Shown piece by piece: positions 44,628 through 54,180 of a DNA stretch of 64,000 bases. Each line of letters begins with the position of its first letter. The first letter of the stretch is position 1. Under the pieces are notes generated by a model that had not been told where the DNA came from, made no database searches, and worked only from the letters and a program-made list of their open reading frames with translations. The stretch is from Elsinoe arachidis (taxonomy: Eukaryota; Ascomycota; Dothideomycetes; Myriangiales; Elsinoaceae). The position numbers and the translations under genes are program-made. The stretch lies in the NCBI GenBank assembly GCA_013372555.1, contig JAAPAX010000008.1:434001-498000 (forward strand). Direction: 5' to 3'.

Positions 44628-45086
44628 CTATGGCATGGCAGCCTTCTCATCAGAGCCGTCTACTTGAGAGATCCACGGCATCCTGCTTGGAGCAAATAGC
44701 TCAACACCCGGCTTGCCATTGGTCAAGTGGTCGACATCATCCAGCACTCCAGCCTTGATGATCACCCCAGTTGGATTCCAGTCTCCGAGCCGATACAAAG
44801 TCGTGCCACAATCACCGCAAAAGTAGCTGGTGATCTCCTTGCCGCTGTCTGCCTTCTTGGCAATCGTCTTTGGCTTGCCTTTGGTGGTCTTGAAGGAGTC
44901 CTTTGGAACGAGGATGTTGGTAGAGAAAACGGAGCCAGATATCTTATGACAGTCTCGGCAATGGCAAAGAACATAGTAAGGTTAGATTTGAATCATGAGC
45001 TTCTGTGTGGAGGCATGTACTTTTCCCTGCGGCTCTCCTGTAAATTCGATCTGAATTGCTCCGCAGAAACAGCTTCCTGTTGACAT
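44628..45086 (-). CDS. GFA (glutathione-dependent formaldehyde-activating) domain protein, 136 aa
   Basis: Model complement(join(44628..44972,45021..45086)). Exon one gives MSTGSCFCGAIQIEFTGEPQGK; exon two gives VLCHCRDCHKISGSVFSTN, FKTTKGKPKTIAKKADSGKEITSYFCGDCGTTLYRLGDWNP and VIIKAGVLDD. The zinc ligands CFCG, CHCRDC and CGDCG are all present, and length is right for the family. The substrate is usually unknown; S-hydroxymethylglutathione formation applies to only some members. The intron (48 nt) begins GTACAT and has CTAAC, but would end in AT instead of AG, since no AG lies in the right place. Either a non-canonical site or a mutated gene. Confidence 0.8.
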
Positions 45087-45508
45087 TTTGGTAGTTGAGA
45101 ATCTTGCTGTGTTTGGAATGACTGGATTGAACAATTGATTTGAAGAAGGATTAAGCGGTTCTTAAGACTACTGCAAAGACCAATTCCAAATTTCTTGCTA
45201 GACCTCATCGACATCATCGCCGTGCGGCGATCGAAGTGAATCCACAACAGAAGTGCGGGGCATTCGCTGCGCAGCCTTTCACCCGTGGTCCGACATGACT
45301 TGAATTTTATGCATCTAAAGCCTTGACTGACTCGGTGGCCTTGGCGCGCACCGCGAAGCTCGGATTTTGGGGACCACACACGCCCGGCGAAAATTGAAGA
45401 TATCATTCTCCACGCCATTGAGTTGCCGCAGACACCACACAATACTCTCCGACCGCCCAATTCGAGCTCAGATTCCTCACACGGTCACCACATCTGCGAC
45501 ATCTCATC

Positions 45509-46780
45509 ATGGCTGAACAACTCGTGCTCAGGGGCACCCTCGAGGGCCACAGCGGCTGGGTCACCAGCTTGGCTACCTCTCTCGAGAAGTAAGAGAACAT
45601 GGTATGGAAGAGGTTGAACAATACTGACAGCACCAAAGCCCCAACATGCTCCTTTCCGGATCTCGCGACAAGTCCCTCATCATCTGGAACTTGACCCGCG
45701 ACGACACCTCATACGGCTACCCAAAGAGGAGTCTGCACGGTCATTCGCACATTGTCTCTGACTGCGTATGTTAAAGATGCTGGGAAACCACATATGTATT
45801 GGGTCTGATTTTGTATCAAGGTTATCTCCTCAGACGGTGCTTACGCTCTTTCTGCCTCCTGGGACAAGACCCTCCGTCTGTGGGAGCTCTCCACCGGTGT
45901 CACCACCCGTCGCTTCGTCGGCCACACCAACGATGTTCTCTCCGTCTCTTTCTCCGCCGACAACAGGCAGATCGTCTCCGGCTCCCGCGACCGCACAATC
46001 AAGCTCTGGAACACTCTCGGAGACTGCAAGTACACCATTACCGACAAGGGACACACCGAGTGGGTCTCGTGCGTGCGCTTCTCGCCAAACCCCCAGAACC
46101 CCGTCATTGTCAGCGCTGGTTGGGACAAGATGGTCAAGGTACGTCAAGAACTTTTCCAGCTGTTTGGCGATTGGACGATGGCTATCAAAGGATGCTATGC
46201 AATTTTTAAAAGTATTTGCTACTTCAGAGCTTCACGCTATGAGACAAACAATCACCAACGCACTGATTTACACACGGAAGCCTTGTTCAATCCGGCGCGG
46301 TCAGCGCTGCCAAACGCGCTTGATAGATTTGGATCTGACTAACTCGATAAACAGGTTTGGGAACTCGCGACCTGCCGCATCCAGACTGACCACATCGGCC
46401 ACACCGGCTACATCAACACCGTCACCATCTCCCCTGATGGATCTCTCTGCGCTTCCGGTGGCAAGGATGGAACCACCATGCTCTGGGATCTTAACGAGTC
46501 CAAGCATCTCTACTCTCTCGCCGCCGGTGATGAGATCCACGCCCTTGTCTTCTCCCCCAACAGGTACTGGCTCTGCGCCGCCACTTCTTCCAGCATCATC
46601 ATCTTCGATCTCGAGAAGAAGTCAAAGGTTGACGAGCTCAAGCCCGAGTACGTCGAGGTCGGCAAGAAGAGCCGCGAGCCAGAGTGTGTTTCCCTCGCCT
46701 GGTCTGCTGATGGCCAGACTCTGTTCGCTGGCTACACGGATAACAAGATCCGCGCCTGGGGTGTTATGTCGAGAGCGTAG
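45509..46780 (+). CDS. RACK1: RACK1 / Asc1 / Cpc2 WD40 ribosomal scaffold protein, 316 aa
   Basis: Model join(45509..45588,45639..45765,45821..46138,46355..46780); every junction keeps the frame and the total is 316 aa, the family norm. Seven WD repeats are visible: LEGHSGWVTSLA...IIWN, LHGHSHIVSDCVISSDGAYALSASWDKTLRLWEL, FVGHTNDVLSVSF...IKLWN, KGHTEWVSCVRF...VWEL, IGHTGYINTVTI...LWDL, EIHALVF, and VSLAWSADGQTLFAGYTDNKIRAWGV. It binds the 40S head and couples signalling to translation. The first intron uses an AAG acceptor. The third intron, 216 nt, is far longer than the others and carries a snoRNA. Confidence 0.97.
46190..46266 (+). ncRNA. snR24: U24 (snR24) box C/D snoRNA in intron 3 of RACK1
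   Basis: Inside the 216-nt intron. Elements in order: a weak C box (AGGATGC, 46189-46195), the guide TATTTGCTACTTCAGA at 46213-46228 ending in a D' box, a C'-like ATGAGA at 46239-46244, a second guide AATCACCAA at 46250-46258, and D box CTGA at 46263-46266. Both guides match those of yeast snR24, which also sits in the intron of the RACK1 gene ASC1 and directs 2'-O-methylation of 25S rRNA (recalled, not searched). The C box differs from RUGAUGA at two positions and the terminal stem is weak, so exact ends are uncertain. Confidence 0.85.
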
Positions 46781-47209
46781 AGTGTATGAGTGGACGAGAG
46801 GGGAATAGATAGGGGACGCTACCTAGGAGATGAATGTGCAAGAGGGCTTCAGGGATGGCATTGCAGTTCCTCAAAAGGGGTCACGGCGCATAGCGAAGGC
46901 TCACAGTAGCCCGCTCTTTCTTGAGTGGTTGTCTTCGTACGTTTGACAATGACAGAAATCTTTCCATATAATGTGCACCTGGTCCACACCATGTGAAGGG
47001 ACATGTGAAGTGGATGCTTGATGTACGCAACTGCATGCCTCATGAAGTCGACAGAGAAGGTGTACACAACTACCAGCATTTTTCGATAACATTGTATGAC
47101 AGCTCAATACCACATTGTTGGGCAGATCCAGCCTCTCTGAATGTTCGGAAACTAATGTAGCTCATCATATAGCCGCAGCATGAACGCTCCAAGAAGGGAA
47201 TCTTCACGT

Positions 47210-47217
47210 TGACGTCA
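47210..47217 (+). promoter_or_regulatory. CRE/ATF site TGACGTCA upstream of the SRAP gene
   Basis: A perfect palindrome 107 bp before the HMCES start, at a position normal for a fungal activator. bZIP factors of the Atf1/CREB type bind this sequence. Confidence 0.5.
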
Positions 47218-47323
47218 CGCCTACAACTTTCCGCGTCCCCCCACCACGAACGCGCTACACTTAGCTCTCTTGCAACCAATCTCATCTCTCAGACAGCTCT
47301 TCGAATTGAGCAGCGCAAACATC

Positions 47324-48572
47324 ATGTGCGGCCGTTACGTGCTGCATATGGTAAGGTGACTGCCTGCAAAATGAGGACACATCTAACATCCTTCAGCGGC
47401 CATCAGAGGTCAGATATCGACTCCAACAAGACAACATGCCGGCGGACGAATGGCCTGACGACGACGATACTACGATCAGACAGAGCTACAACTTCGCGCC
47501 AGGCTATCATGGACTTGTCTATCGCGCAGATGTGCCTGACTCTGGAGCAAAGAAGCAGAAGGATGCGGGTGAGGCCAGCGCAGAGAAGGATCCCGGTGAA
47601 GCACATGAGGATGACACGGATGGACTCGCGACAAAGGAGACCAAGTACAAGCTTCAAGGCATGAAGTGGGGACTCATTCCATTCTGGACTAAGAGGTCAC
47701 CGGACTACGGCAGTATGATGCGAACGATTAATTGTAGGGACGACTCTTTGGCTACTTCAGGAGGCATGTGGAACACCATGAAGCAGAAGAAGAGATGCAT
47801 AGTGGTATGCGAGGGGTTTTTCGAGTGGCAGAAGAAGAACAACGGCAAGGAGAAGATACCACACTTCATCAAGAGAAAGGATGGACAGCTCATGTGTTTC
47901 GCTGGACTTTGGGATTGCGTCAAGTACGAAGACGCTGAGGACAAACTCTACACCTACACCATCATCACCACCGACTCGAACAAGCAGATTGGCTGGCTGC
48001 ATGACAGGATGCCAGTCATCCTCGACGCCGGCTCAGAAGCAATTCGGACATGGCTAGACCCTGGACGAGCAGAATGGTCGAAGGAGCTGCAGACCCTACT
48101 GAAACCCTTCGAAGGGGAACTGGAGCTCTACCCGGTAGACAGGTCAGTGGGCAAGGTCGGCAACAACAGCCCGAGCTTCGTGGTACCCATCGACAGCAAG
48201 GAGAACAAGAAGAACATCGCCAACTTCTTTGGCAATCAGGCGGCTAAGAAGGAGGAAGCCACGCAGAAGATGAAGCAGGAGGAAGAGGACGAAGACCCGG
48301 AGTCGAACGCCCCGTTACCCAAACCAGAGGATGACGCAGAGATCAAACAGGAGAAGAGTCTAAAAAGAGAAGCACCTGAGGGGTCAGAGACGACTGACTC
48401 GACACCAAACAAAGCCCACAAGGGTGAGAAGGGAGATGATGCATCCAGCAAAGCAAAAAGTCCAGTTACCTCGGGACGAAAGACGAGAAGCTCGATCAGC
48501 AACAACACGACGGCCAAGAGTCCGTCAAAGGGCGTTGGCAGCAAGAAGATTACTAGCTTCTTCGGAAAGTGA
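47324..48572 (+). CDS. HMCES: SRAP-domain protein HMCES/YedK, abasic-site crosslinker, 400 aa
   Basis: Model join(47324..47350,47397..48572); the 46-nt intron ends CTTCAG. Splicing gives MCGRYVLHM-RPSEVRYRL, so Cys2 becomes the N-terminal nucleophile after Met removal. Further active-site residues: Asn in YNFAPG (about residue 41), Glu in CEGFFEWQ (152) and His in LHDRMPVIL (211). The protein forms a covalent bond with abasic sites in single-stranded DNA and shields them at replication forks. The C-terminal 130 residues are a Lys/Glu/Ser-rich tail ending KKITSFFGK, which resembles a PCNA-interacting box. An earlier NIANFFGN is similar. A CRE site lies 107 bp upstream. Confidence 0.95.
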
Positions 48573-50291
48573 AGTGCTCAGCTAGATACTACCACACTTC
48601 TCAGAAGCTGTGGTAGTTACACGTCTTGGCATCTGGCCGGGAATGATCCGAAACGGCACATCGAGATTAGGAGAGGTGATGAGATTCCAGTCTGGTAGGA
48701 TATTGACACATGGTTCGGGACAGACGGGAAATGGTGCCTGACAGCGGGAGGCTCAACAAGGCTTCTCCCGGTGATTGACGAGGCGGTCAGAAGGTCAACC
48801 CACGCTTGCGAAATCCAAAAAAGAGGGCTTGCGAGATGAGACGGAAAAGCTTTGGGTCGAAACCTTGAAATGATGCAAGACGACTGACTCTGGAGAGAGC
48901 TTGACTCGATCTATCCACGCGAGATGAGGCTGCAGGCTGGTAGTGTGCGATACGATCTAGAGATGATATTGCAGGTAGCTCTTCATGCTCGAGAGGCTTG
49001 GTACGATGAGAGACCGAGGCATCTCGAGCAAAATGCAAGTAGAAATGCAGGTAAAATGCATGACAACGTGGATTGAAACGCCAGTGCGCGGGCAAATACT
49101 ACCAGAATGACAGGATCGAAAGGACGCATGCATGATCTGTGACGACGCTGTGCCAGAATGTGGTAGTTTCTCAAAGGTTCGCGGAGGGAGACCTAGACCG
49201 AGCATGTCCACATCCCTGTCAAGGGCCCTGCAAAGACCTCTTCGTAAATTGCTGGTCGGGAGACGGATAGATGACGCTTCGGCTATTGAGCAACCAGATT
49301 GGTTGACGGGGTAGTAGTGCCTGGCTAGTGCGCTGTGGGGGAATGCGGCGACAGGAAGAGAGATGCAGCACGATCGACGAGATGAGCGCGCGAGAGCAGG
49401 GAAGAGCAAGAGAGAAGGGCAAGTCGAGTCGGCTACCAGCTCATACCTGCGTGACCATCAAGATCTGTACGACTCGTAACAAGATGAAGACACAAGATGC
49501 CATGTAACCTGGCACCTGTCCTCGGATCACTCGACCGAGAAAAGCCATGACAGACGCACGACGACGGTTCGAGATGAGCTGCGAGTGACAGGACTGTCTG
49601 CGCGAAATAGAAACCCACGTGGCCGACAGAGGGCAAAGGGCACGCAAGACAGGAAAGGCGTTGCAGCCAGCGTTAGAGATAAGATTGATCTGGCATGGTA
49701 GGACGATCTGAGCGACATGACTGGCCGGGAGAACATGCGCCACGCCCGCATTAGCACGAGAAGATTGACAAATACCTGCTGCATGAGCCTGCAAGAGCCC
49801 TGCAAGAAGCTGCACCAGCCTGCACCGGCCTGCACCGACGCTGCAAGATTTGTGCGGGAACACGCCCGCACGGCTCACACACGCTCACCACCGCTCATGA
49901 CCGAGCCCTTGTCGGTCACACCACCTGCGCACTGAGATCCAGAGTCGTCCGGATGGGGGAAACAGTCTGGACAAACTGGTTTGTCAAAAGGTACTTTCTC
50001 CTTGTTTAATATCTACAGATCTGCGACCATCGCCCACCGCCTGCGAATCTTTCGCTTAATCACTATAATACTACTATACGTGCAGCGACCCGAGGCTGAT
50101 GCTTTTTCGATTGCACCGAGTATAGCGACACGACGAAACGAGGGCTTTGTCTGCGATACTTGTACTCTTTCGACTGCTCGTGCTGGACATGAGAGATACC
50201 ACGACTAATTCCCAGCGACTGTTTTTTGCATTCTGAGCGGCGTGCCGAAGCGGGACACTCGAGTTGCTTACCCGCAATCGTAGCATTCGCA
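48573..50291. other. 1.7 kb without a supported gene
   Basis: Only overlapping short frames. A tract at about 49784-49866 repeats CTGCAAGA and CTGCACC words in an irregular way. The last 300 bases are the presumed promoter and leader of the AlkB fusion gene. Confidence 0.5.
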
Positions 50292-53200
50292 ATGGCTTCC
50301 ATTTTCGATATGCTCACACGACAGCAACCACAATTTCAGACACGTCAGGCATTACTGGTACTAGGACTACAGCATGATTTCATCTCTCCAGATGGCGTAC
50401 TACCAGTCACGAATGGCGACAGGTTCCTCCGGCGGATCAAGAACCTGGTTCCGACTTTTCGAGCAAATGGGGATGTCTACTGGGTACGGACAGAACGTGG
50501 AAGCTCGTCGAAACAGAGAGGTCGCCAGGATCATGGAACCGTTGTGGTCACAAACGAACCGACGCCTGCTCCTCCGCGCCCTTCAGACGATCTGTCCGAT
50601 CGTGTAGATTCGACTCTTGGGACCGATGAGTCAACCGCAAAGGACATAAAAGCCAGCACAGAATCGCAGCCATTGCTGGTATCGAGACCTAAGTATCAGA
50701 CTGACCCCGAACTATTCCTGAAATCATCATCAGATGGGCTCCGGTGTTGTGATTCTACCACACAAGGTTGCTCATATATCCCCGACGTCGAAGCTCTACA
50801 GTCCCCCAAGGATACACACATTGTCAAATCACACTATTCAGCTTTCCAAGGCACACAACTGCTTTTCACCCTCCGTGCTCGGCTAGTCACAGAAATCTAC
50901 CTCGCTGGATGCATGACAAATCTTTGTGTCTACGCCACTGCTCTCGACGCTGCCCAACACGGTATTCAAATCAACATTGTCGAAGACTGTCTAGGATACA
51001 GAACGCCACATCGCCACACAGAAGCAATCAATCGCATGATCGATGACATGGGTGCTTACATGACCACGAGCAAGACTGTCATGACCCGGTTTGAGGAAAG
51101 CGACGACCTCGATCGGATGGATAGTAGAGGTGCTAGCCCAGAATTGGTGGAGGTCTGCCAGGCCGGCGAGATCCCAGAGACGGTGCCGTTCAGCTATCCG
51201 ACCTCGATCAATCATTCCAATAGTAGCACGATGGCTACACGACCCACTTCTGCGGAGGAGCACCTACCGCCAGTCGGGCTCCCGCAGGCCGGAATCGTGG
51301 TACCAGAATACGTCGCTTCTTCATGTGCGCTAGGCGATGTGCCAGCCACTCTCGAACCCGACAAAGGTATCTCGCTCGAAGCCGAGGACGAGCCGAAGCA
51401 GGAATTCCCCGTCTACCAGAACATGGAGGCTATCCGCAGCATTGAGCGGATAGACACGCAGACCAGGACCGAGGAGTGGCGAAACTCTTGCTCACCAGTG
51501 GAGACCACTTCCGACATCAGAGATGCCCAGGAGGAAGAAATTGCTGCCGCCCTCGCACATCCTTCTTCATCGCGACCGGTCTCGAAAGAGGCGACACCAG
51601 AGTCCGCCGAGGGTCGGACTAGCAAGAAGCGGCGGTCAGCAGATCTAGATGATGTCGACATTGACTTCGCTGCTCAACATCTCCGAGAGACGTCGACGGC
51701 TCCTACCTCGACCCATGACTCCGACCAGCAGCCTCTTCAGAAGAAGAACAAATGCATACCCAGCCTGGCAAACTTTCCGACCAAGGTCCCGGGTGACTTT
51801 ATTGGCAAAGGCGACACGACCATCTCTTATGATCTGCTGTCGCTAACAGAAGCAGACAAGGCTTTCAACACTCTTCTCACCGAAGTACCATGGCAGCGCA
51901 TGAGCCACGTGACAGGCGAAGTCCCACGTCTCGTCTGCTGTCAAGGTACATTTCTAGGCGACGGCTCAATGCCAGTCTATCGCCATCCATCCGACTCCAC
52001 CCTCCCACTCTTCCACTGGTCGCCGACTGTCAACCGCATTCGCCGCCTTGCAGAAGCCCACGTCGGCCACAAACTCAACCACGCCCTGATCCAGCTCTAC
52101 CGCAGCGGCCAAGACCACATCAGCGAACACAGCGACAAGACCCTCGACATAATCCCAGGCAGCCAAATCGTCAACGTCTCACTCGGCGCCCAACGCACCA
52201 TGCGTCTAAGAAGCAAACGCATGAAGTTTCCCCCAACCTACTCCTCTCTATCGCCGGAGCCTCCACAGAACAACACAGACACCGCAGAGACCACAGAAGC
52301 ACCCACCAACCCCCCAGCCCCACAGTCTCCCACCCCTCTCGAAACCGCCCGCTCAGCCTCCATGCCCCCCAGCCTCCGCACCATCTTCGCCCGCACCGTC
52401 CCACAGGACGGCACCCTCCCCGCCCGAACAACAGAACGCATCCCCCTCCCCCACGCCAGCATCCTCTCCTTCGGCCTCGCTACCAATGCCCACTTCCTGC
52501 ACGGCATCCAGCCCGACCGCAGACTAGGACACGACTTGTCGCAAGCCGAGAAAGCGTACGGGGGGATGAGGATCAGCTTGACGTTCCGCGAGATTGGGAC
52601 GTTTCTGTCGGGTGATGAGGGGAGGATATGGGGTGTTGGAGCCAGGGAAGGGAACAGAGAGAGGGCGGGGAGGGTGGTGAGTGGTGATGACGAGGAGGGG
52701 AGGGAGCAGGCGGAGGAGTTGTTGAGGAGGTTTGGGAGGGAGAATCAGGGTGGGGAGGTGGAGGGGGAGGGGTGGTACCAAGGGGGGAGCGATGTGTTGC
52801 ATTTGAAGGTGAAGCCGGTGAAGGGGCCGATGGTGTTTCTCAGTGGGGAGGAAGCGCAGGATGAGGCGGTGCTGGCGGCGATGAGGTTCCTCGGGTTAGA
52901 GGGTGTGGTGACACCTGCGCCGGAGCTTGGGCTGGACGTGTACCATCCATCCGCTACCGCCCACTCCGCGAAATCCGCAGATGCTCCAACATCCCCGCCA
53001 TGCGCCGAACACGAGATGGAACCATCTCCACCTCCTACCTCCTCACGCCCTCACCCAACCACTTCGACCCCAGCGACCCCAGCGACCCCAGCGACCCCAG
53101 CGACCCCGATCACCGGAAAAGCCGAAGTCAACCCCTTCCTCAACGCTCACGCCCATCCCATCCCCCCACCAACACCCTCCCATCCCCTCCTCCTCCGCGA

Positions 53201-53690
53201 CACCGACGACAACCACACCGAAGTAAGAGGCTGGATCCCCATCCTATCTTACCTGTCGTGGTACTACCCCCACTCATCTTCCACCTCATCTTCTACCTCC
53301 CGGTCCCAAGCAGCAAAGGAGACCGAACTTTTCTCCCTTTTGCCTTTGTTGGAGCTGTACCTCCAAAACCACATGCCGGAAACCAGGGACGCGCTGGAGG
53401 ACTTGGAAGGGAGGCTAGCCCTCCTTGCAGCCGAGTCGTTCGCCGTAGGACCAGTTGAGGGAAAGACGCCAGCAGAAGCAGGAGCGGGACTCGAGGGGAA
53501 GGGAGTGGAGGGACGGTGGGTGAAGGGGGGACGGGGAGCGAAGGGGGGACTGGCGGGTGGTGACATTGGGGTTGTGGATATCGGGTTTCTGCATCTTGTA
53601 CGACTAGCTTTGCTCGGCGAGGAAGAGGGGGTGTGGGAGGGGTTGAGGGGGTGGGTCGGGAGGGTTGAGCGTGTGGTCAAAAGTGATTAG
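50292..53690 (+). CDS. Isochorismatase-like hydrolase fused to AlkB-like 2OG-Fe(II) dioxygenase, 1132 aa
   Basis: One exon from the ATG at 50292 (GCAATGGC). Residues 1-270: cysteine-hydrolase fold with triad Asp29 (LGLQHDF), Lys179 (HIVKSHYSAF) and Cys207 (LAGCMTNLCVYA). Residues 270-520: disordered linker with a basic KKRRSADLDD motif. Residues 520-790: AlkB domain, LVCCQGTFLGDG, IQLYRSGQDHISEHSDKT (His613 and Asp615 of HxD), LGAQRTMRLRSKR, His737 in FLHG, and Arg in ISLTFREIG. The C-terminal third has LRFLGLEGV-type and helical segments (LFSLLPLLELYLQNHM, DIGFLHLVRLALLGEEEGVWEGLRGWVGRVERVV), possibly GST-like. AlkB enzymes demethylate DNA or RNA bases; what the hydrolase does here is unknown. 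Confidence 0.9.
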   Translation: MASIFDMLTRQQPQFQTRQALLVLGLQHDFISPDGVLPVTNGDRFLRRIKNLVPTFRANGDVYWVRTERGSSSKQRGRQDHGTVVVTNEPTPAPPRPSDDLSDRVDSTLGTDESTAKDIKASTESQPLLVSRPKYQTDPELFLKSSSDGLRCCDSTTQGCSYIPDVEALQSPKDTHIVKSHYSAFQGTQLLFTLRARLVTEIYLAGCMTNLCVYATALDAAQHGIQINIVEDCLGYRTPHRHTEAINRMIDDMGAYMTTSKTVMTRFEESDDLDRMDSRGASPELVEVCQAGEIPETVPFSYPTSINHSNSSTMATRPTSAEEHLPPVGLPQAGIVVPEYVASSCALGDVPATLEPDKGISLEAEDEPKQEFPVYQNMEAIRSIERIDTQTRTEEWRNSCSPVETTSDIRDAQEEEIAAALAHPSSSRPVSKEATPESAEGRTSKKRRSADLDDVDIDFAAQHLRETSTAPTSTHDSDQQPLQKKNKCIPSLANFPTKVPGDFIGKGDTTISYDLLSLTEADKAFNTLLTEVPWQRMSHVTGEVPRLVCCQGTFLGDGSMPVYRHPSDSTLPLFHWSPTVNRIRRLAEAHVGHKLNHALIQLYRSGQDHISEHSDKTLDIIPGSQIVNVSLGAQRTMRLRSKRMKFPPTYSSLSPEPPQNNTDTAETTEAPTNPPAPQSPTPLETARSASMPPSLRTIFARTVPQDGTLPARTTERIPLPHASILSFGLATNAHFLHGIQPDRRLGHDLSQAEKAYGGMRISLTFREIGTFLSGDEGRIWGVGAREGNRERAGRVVSGDDEEGREQAEELLRRFGRENQGGEVEGEGWYQGGSDVLHLKVKPVKGPMVFLSGEEAQDEAVLAAMRFLGLEGVVTPAPELGLDVYHPSATAHSAKSADAPTSPPCAEHEMEPSPPPTSSRPHPTTSTPATPATPATPATPITGKAEVNPFLNAHAHPIPPPTPSHPLLLRDTDDNHTEVRGWIPILSYLSWYYPHSSSTSSSTSRSQAAKETELFSLLPLLELYLQNHMPETRDALEDLEGRLALLAAESFAVGPVEGKTPAEAGAGLEGKGVEGRWVKGGRGAKGGLAGGDIGVVDIGFLHLVRLALLGEEEGVWEGLRGWVGRVERVVKSD
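53067..53102 (+). repeat. Four tandem copies of GACCCCAGC in the AlkB-fusion gene
   Basis: A 9-bp unit repeated exactly, encoding TPA repeats in a disordered linker; length change keeps the frame. Confidence 0.85.
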
Positions 53691-54180
53691 AGATGGCATG
53701 GGGGTGAGGTAATGAGGGTATGCATAGGGAGAAGCAAAGGACTGAAAAGGGAGTGTCTGAGGAGGGAGTGCTTGTACAGTCTTGGATTTCCTGTCAGCGG
53801 ATGAGCGAGCGTTGTCTTTGCATAACGGGCTTGTATGATGAGTGGGAGCATAGCGGTGAGATTGATTGGAATGGATGGTTCGTTATTCGTCATTTGTTAC
53901 ACTGTGCTGCTGGGCTGGTCATGGTGTGTACATGAAGTAAAAGCTCCTGCTCTCAAACACGGTGGCTGGAGTACGTCCACTAGCCCGTGTAAGCTGTGGC
54001 CCGAACACAACCTCGCGACTCCGCCCGACGAGAAGCTAACACCCCCTCCTCAACACCGCAATCCAGCCCTTGCCACTCCTCATCCACCAAACCTCTACAC
54101 CAGCGACACCCCAGCTACTCTCCTGCGCCCCACGCCACCTTCCCCTGATCCCAACCCCCCTGCCGCGCATATGCTTCGCT

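Noticed and set aside
44727..45083. Plus-strand frame of 118 codons
   Set aside because: It is the antisense shadow of the GFA-domain gene.
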